A DNA stretch of 9,303 nucleotides from CAZXIY01 sp964640935 (GTDB lineage: Archaea; Thermoplasmatota; Thermoplasmata; Methanomassiliicoccales; Methanomethylophilaceae): contig CAZXIY010000050.1 in assembly GCA_964640935.1 (NCBI GenBank), positions 1 through 9,303 on the forward strand, in the 5' to 3' direction. The notes below the pieces were generated by a model, which worked only from the letters and a program-made list of their open reading frames with translations, was not told where the DNA came from and ran no database searches. Below are positions 6,626 to 9,303 of the stretch, in pieces (the stretch's first letter is position 1; each line of letters begins with the position of its first letter). Made by a program: the position numbers and the translations under genes.

Positions 6626-7623
6626 GCAGGAAGATTGCGGTACTTTCCGGAGACGGGATAGGCCCCGAGGTGGTATCATCCACCGTCTCGGCCATAATAG
6701 CCCTCACCAACGACGTCGAGATAGTCAATGCCGACATCGGCTACGACTGTTTCAAACGCACCGGCGAGGCCCTCCCAAAGGAGACCGTCGAGATCGTCGA
6801 CGAATGCGACGCAGTCCTCATGGGATGCGTCACCGTACCGGACAACGAACGGAATTACCGCAATCCCGCCCTGGATGTGAAAAGGCGTCTGGATCTTTTC
6901 GCGAACGTCAGACCCATATCCAGGATCGTTCCTGACCTCGGCATCATCGACCTGGATGCCGTATTCGTAAGAGAGAATACGGAAGGACTGTTCGAGATGA
7001 CGGAGATCGAGGACCTGGACGGCGTAACGTACAGCAAGAGGATAACGTACGCCGGCTGCAAAAGGATATGCCAGTTCAGCAAACGTCTTGCCGGAGAGCT
7101 CGGAAGGAAGCATATAACGTGCCTCCACAAGGCTAACGTCTACAAACAGACCGACGGACTGTTCCTGAAGACATTCTACGAGGTCATGAACGGATCGGGA
7201 CTGAAGTACGACGACATGAAGGCCGACGACATGGCATCCTATATGGTGATGAACCCGTCCGAAGTGGACATGATCGTAACCCAGAGCCTGTACGGCGACA
7301 TAGTCTCGGAAGAAGCGTCCGCCCTGGTCGGCGGCACATATCTGTCGCCTTCATGCGGAATCGGCGACAGGAAGGCGCTGTTCGAACCGATGCACAGATC
7401 GAATCCGGAATTGGCCGGTCTGAACGTTGTCAACCCCACTGCATCCCTGATGTCCGGATCCCTGCTTTTGAAGTATCTGGGATATACCAAGGAAAGTATG
7501 ATCCTCGCGGATGCCGTGAGGACAGCATACAAAAGAGGATACCGCACCGCCGACGTCGGCGGCAAGATGGGTACATACGAGTTCACGGACTGCATAGTCA
7601 AACTCTGCAACAGCAGGACCTGA
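6622..7623 (+). CDS. Isocitrate/isopropylmalate dehydrogenase family protein with altered active site
   Basis: This 333-residue protein is of the beta-decarboxylating dehydrogenase family (isocitrate, isopropylmalate and homoisocitrate dehydrogenases). Conserved blocks are LSGDGIGPEV at the N-terminus, LFANVRPI (R97), VRENTEGLF (R117), CLHKANV with the catalytic Lys (K170), D202, and YGDIVSEEASALVGG (D226). Several usually fixed positions differ: the catalytic Tyr after RENTE-L is F124, the second metal Asp of the SDEA motif is E230, the first substrate Arg of the LRK segment is K87, and the cofactor loop HGSAPD reads HRSNPE (R259, E263). The acidic residue there suggests NAD rather than NADP. 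Candidates are homoisocitrate dehydrogenase of coenzyme B synthesis, 3-isopropylmalate dehydrogenase, or a different 2-hydroxyacid enzyme. It overlaps dys by ATGA. It ends in TGA. Confidence 0.85.
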   Translation: MSRKIAVLSGDGIGPEVVSSTVSAIIALTNDVEIVNADIGYDCFKRTGEALPKETVEIVDECDAVLMGCVTVPDNERNYRNPALDVKRRLDLFANVRPISRIVPDLGIIDLDAVFVRENTEGLFEMTEIEDLDGVTYSKRITYAGCKRICQFSKRLAGELGRKHITCLHKANVYKQTDGLFLKTFYEVMNGSGLKYDDMKADDMASYMVMNPSEVDMIVTQSLYGDIVSEEASALVGGTYLSPSCGIGDRKALFEPMHRSNPELAGLNVVNPTASLMSGSLLLKYLGYTKESMILADAVRTAYKRGYRTADVGGKMGTYEFTDCIVKLCNSRT

Positions 7624-7636
7624 CCGCCCGCGTGCG

Positions 7637-7646
7637 ATAATTATAT
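7637..7646 (+). promoter_or_regulatory. TATA box of the YhhN-family gene (leaderless promoter)
   Basis: ATAATTATAT is centred about 30 bp before the ATG at 7673, in a 49-bp gap after a TGA stop. The spacing predicts a transcript starting within a few bases of the ATG, and no Shine-Dalgarno is present before it. Confidence 0.6.
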
Positions 7647-7672
7647 CGTATCGTGTTCATTGCCCCGTTGCA

Positions 7673-8341
7673 ATGATCGGGATAGTCCTATCCGTTATCT
7701 ACATCGTGATGCTGCTGGCGATGCTGTACTCCATGAGTATCGGCAACAACAAGGCGTTCCTGATCCTGAAGACCGCACTGGCACTGCTTTTCATTGCCAT
7801 CGTCGCAATCCTTTCCCCGAGATCGTCGTATGATACTGTTACTCTGATCGTCGGAATGATATTCTGCGCCGCAGGCGACATACTACTGGGTCTTTTCAAA
7901 TACGGCGACAACAAGACGTGGGCTTACTTCGACACGGGCGTGATCGCCTTCGCCGTTGCTCAGATCCTTTACATAGCCTTCACAACAGTCTACGGCGGAT
8001 TCAACATCGCATCCGTATTCGTCGCGGTCCTGTTCGCTCTGGCATTCACCGTCGTCAAAAAGGATGTCGTCATGCATTCCAGACATGCTCAGCTGTCCGT
8101 CATCTATGCGATGCTCATCATAACGATGGTCTCCAATATCATTATCATAGACATATTCTCCCATCCGCCCCTTTCCGCATTAGTGTTCACCGCAGGAGCG
8201 GTACTCTTCGCGATATCCGATGCCGTCCTGTACGGCATCGTTTTTGACAGAGAACATTACAGACTGTCGCAGGACTATCTTAACAAATCGACGTATTTCG
8301 TCGGTCAGCTCCTGATAGCTGTGTCCGTCGCCGTAATATGA
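7673..8341 (+). CDS. YhhN/TMEM86-family integral membrane protein (lysoplasmalogenase-like)
   Basis: This 222-residue protein is almost entirely hydrophobic, with about seven or eight predicted membrane helices. Family marks are the GD pair in FCAAGDILLGL (G68-D69), the following FDTGVIAFAVAQILYIAF, the SD pair in AVLFAISDAVLYG (S182-D183), and the C-terminal Y-x2-GQ-L (Y208, G211-Q212). Characterised relatives hydrolyse the vinyl-ether bond of lysoplasmalogens at a membrane-embedded Asp pair; here D69 and D183 would be those residues. Archaea are not known to make plasmalogens, so the substrate is uncertain and might be another ether lipid or an exogenous lipid. The start is ATG 7673, supported by the TATA box spacing. 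It ends in TGA, followed at once by a T run. Confidence 0.82.
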   Translation: MIGIVLSVIYIVMLLAMLYSMSIGNNKAFLILKTALALLFIAIVAILSPRSSYDTVTLIVGMIFCAAGDILLGLFKYGDNKTWAYFDTGVIAFAVAQILYIAFTTVYGGFNIASVFVAVLFALAFTVVKKDVVMHSRHAQLSVIYAMLIITMVSNIIIIDIFSHPPLSALVFTAGAVLFAISDAVLYGIVFDREHYRLSQDYLNKSTYFVGQLLIAVSVAVI

Positions 8342-8347
8342 TTTTTT
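8342..8347 (+). terminator. T-run terminator after the YhhN-family gene
   Basis: Six T residues follow the TGA stop directly. Archaeal RNA polymerase ends transcription at such runs without needing a hairpin, and none is seen here. Confidence 0.45.
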
Positions 8348-8415
8348 CACAAATCCGATATTTGAATGCCTTGCATTATCTGGATTCCGTTCATAGAAAG
8401 ATATTTCCACTATGA

Positions 8416-8426
8416 TAACATTGTTA
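8416..8426. promoter_or_regulatory. Small palindrome upstream of the GNAT gene (possible operator)
   Basis: TAACA-T-TGTTA is an 11-bp odd palindrome 47 bp before the GNAT ATG. It lies in an AT-rich gap (8348-8472) where a promoter is expected. A weak TATA-like TATGATAA begins at 8411 and overlaps it. Its position fits a repressor site, but the length is short enough to occur by chance. Confidence 0.3.
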
Positions 8427-8472
8427 ACCTGCCCGCAGACCATTTGCGAGTATATTGAATGAAGGCAGGTCA

Positions 8473-9081
8473 ATGATACTGTTCGTTAAAAAAGTCCACG
8501 AGGATGATCCGCAATACGAAGATGCTCTGCGTCTCCTGTACGACACCGGCCTGTACAGGTCGTCGTTCGAATTCAAGAACAGGGACGAGGCTGCGGCAGG
8601 GCTTTCAAAAATGAAAATGGTGAAGGACACAGAATTCTATTATGACAATTTCTGGGTATGCATGGATTCCGACAAGGTCGTCGGGGCGATGCAGGCATAC
8701 GACCCGCATAACATAGATGCCAAGCTCTCTGTTTCGGCGTACAGGAAAAAGGTCGGAGAACCGGGTTTCCTGAAAGGATACCGCGTATGGAGGGAGAGCA
8801 GCGCCCTGTATGCGAGTCAAGAGGTCTGTTTCTACATCTACAGCGTCGGCGTCGCCGACGGATATGATTTCAAGGACACCACTATGCTGATGATCAGCGA
8901 ACTACTGACAGAATTGAACAAAAGACATTATGAGACAGTATACGCGGATATCAGGCAGTCGCGGGGCGGCATACTCGAAGCGATCAAGAAGATGGGATTC
9001 GAGCCCGTAAGGGCAATAGAGAACTATGGATTCCATGACAGATGTACGAGATTCTGTCTGCGTTTGCGTCCCAGACAATAA
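8473..9081 (+). CDS. GNAT-family N-acetyltransferase
   Basis: This 202-residue protein has the C-terminal architecture of a GCN5-related acetyltransferase. WVCMDSDKVVGAMQAY (about 61-76) resembles the central beta hairpin. YIYSVGVADGYDFKDTTMLMISELL (121-145) corresponds to beta-4, the pyrophosphate loop and helix 3, and RGGILEAIKKMGFEPV (164-179) to the final helix and strand. The usual R/Q-x2-G-x-G/A loop is degraded to DFKDTT, so acetyl-CoA binding should be tested. The acceptor is unknown. The start at ATG 8473 has GAAGG 7 nt upstream; the longer frame from TTG 8455 lacks this support. It stands alone, flanked by non-coding gaps. It ends in TAA. Confidence 0.75.
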   Translation: MILFVKKVHEDDPQYEDALRLLYDTGLYRSSFEFKNRDEAAAGLSKMKMVKDTEFYYDNFWVCMDSDKVVGAMQAYDPHNIDAKLSVSAYRKKVGEPGFLKGYRVWRESSALYASQEVCFYIYSVGVADGYDFKDTTMLMISELLTELNKRHYETVYADIRQSRGGILEAIKKMGFEPVRAIENYGFHDRCTRFCLRLRPRQ

Positions 9082-9197
9082 AACGAGCGAATCGCGAACG
9101 GCGGCAATGATTGTCACTCCTTTGATGGGTCTTTCTTTATATTCGAAAGAAGTTCCAATGCTCCGAAGGAATAAATTTGGCAATTGATTCCACTGAC
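9082..9197 (+). promoter_or_regulatory. Intergenic region with promoter elements of the aquaporin gene
   Basis: No gene is seen here. AATAAATTT at 9170-9178 is centred 24 bp before the ATG at 9198, consistent with a leaderless promoter. A second TATA-like TTTATATT (about 9137-9143) is framed by the inverted repeat TTCTTT (9133-9138) and AAAGAA (9146-9151), which could be a hairpin or regulator site. Confidence 0.45.
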
Positions 9198-9303
9198 ATG
9201 AAAAATATCTGGCCGAAATGATCGGGACTATGATCCTGGTCCTGTTCGGATGTGGCGTGGCGGCGGTCACCGCATACGCCGGTATGGACAACGCAGGCCG
9301 CGT
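9198..9303 (+). CDS. MIP-family aquaporin/glycerol facilitator, 5' end only, with a frame break
   Basis: The window ends inside this gene. The frame containing 9206-9303 reads YLAEMIGTMILVLFGCGVAA and continues to the edge. It matches the first transmembrane helix of the major intrinsic protein family (aquaporins and glycerol facilitators; typical LAE-IGT-LV-FGCG). That frame has no ATG before the TGA at 9194, apart from internal ones at 9218 and 9230. The likely start, ATG at 9198, is one base out of phase: it reads into a run of five A and then stops at 9219. With six A it would give MKKYLAEMIGT, a normal family N-terminus. The cause may be a homopolymer error, a real frameshift, or use of ATG 9218, which would clip the helix. 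Confidence 0.7.

Noticed and set aside
5519..6679. Minus-strand open frame of 386 codons opposite deoxyhypusine synthase
   Set aside because: The plus-strand gene is unmistakable. The antisense frame stays open because of GC-rich third positions, and its translation has no recognisable domain.
1..9303. CRISPR array, insertion sequence, integrase or toxin-antitoxin system
   Set aside because: No repeated spacer-like units, no transposase or integrase motifs, and no paired small genes were seen on either strand.

Overview
The window looks like part of a chromosomal scaffold from a methanogenic euryarchaeon of the Thermoplasmata, most likely order Methanomassiliicoccales. The archaeal assignment is firm. 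It rests on an operon of archaeal/eukaryotic-type information genes (RNA polymerase subunit E1, Spt4, ribosomal proteins S24e and S27ae), an archaeal GTP-dependent dephospho-CoA kinase, deoxyhypusine synthase, a tRNA with no encoded CCA, and TATA-box promoters. The order-level call is an inference from overall gene flavour, moderately high GC, and the absence of any TAG stop among 11 gene ends.

Layout. Positions 5-78 (minus) hold tRNA-Arg(CCG). Positions 188-1973 (minus) are a tight five-gene operon, transcribed rpoE1 > spt4 > dephospho-CoA kinase > rps24e > rps27ae, with junctions that overlap or are only a few bases apart. Its TATA box is at about 2013-2020. Positions 2094-3930 (minus) encode a K(+)-insensitive membrane pyrophosphatase (HppA), ended by a GNRA-capped hairpin with a T-rich tail and interrupted by 100 N. 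A 316-bp divergent intergenic region follows. On the plus strand come an aldehyde dehydrogenase (4247-5634, also with 100 N inside), deoxyhypusine synthase (5690-6625) overlapping by 4 bp an odd isocitrate/isopropylmalate-dehydrogenase-family gene (6622-7623), a YhhN/TMEM86-type membrane protein (7673-8341), a GNAT acetyltransferase (8473-9081), and the 5' end of a MIP-family aquaporin/glycerol facilitator running off the window.

How the genes work together. The minus-strand operon joins transcription, CoA synthesis and translation, a standard archaeal housekeeping cluster. HppA couples hydrolysis of biosynthetic pyrophosphate to ion pumping. The plus-strand genes are more accessory: aldehyde oxidation, eIF5A modification coupled to an uncharacterised beta-decarboxylating dehydrogenase relative, and membrane or lipid functions. 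The minus-strand transcripts appear to have short leaders with Shine-Dalgarno sites. At least three plus-strand genes have a TATA box only 24-30 bp before the start codon and look leaderless.

Most notable points: a perfect 18-bp palindrome at the start of the aldehyde dehydrogenase; several substitutions at normally invariant active-site positions in the dehydrogenase coupled to deoxyhypusine synthase; a one-base frame break at the start of the aquaporin; and two 100-N gaps whose reading phase shows that at least one, and probably both, are placeholders rather than true lengths. I found no mobile element, CRISPR array, defence island or clearly new system.
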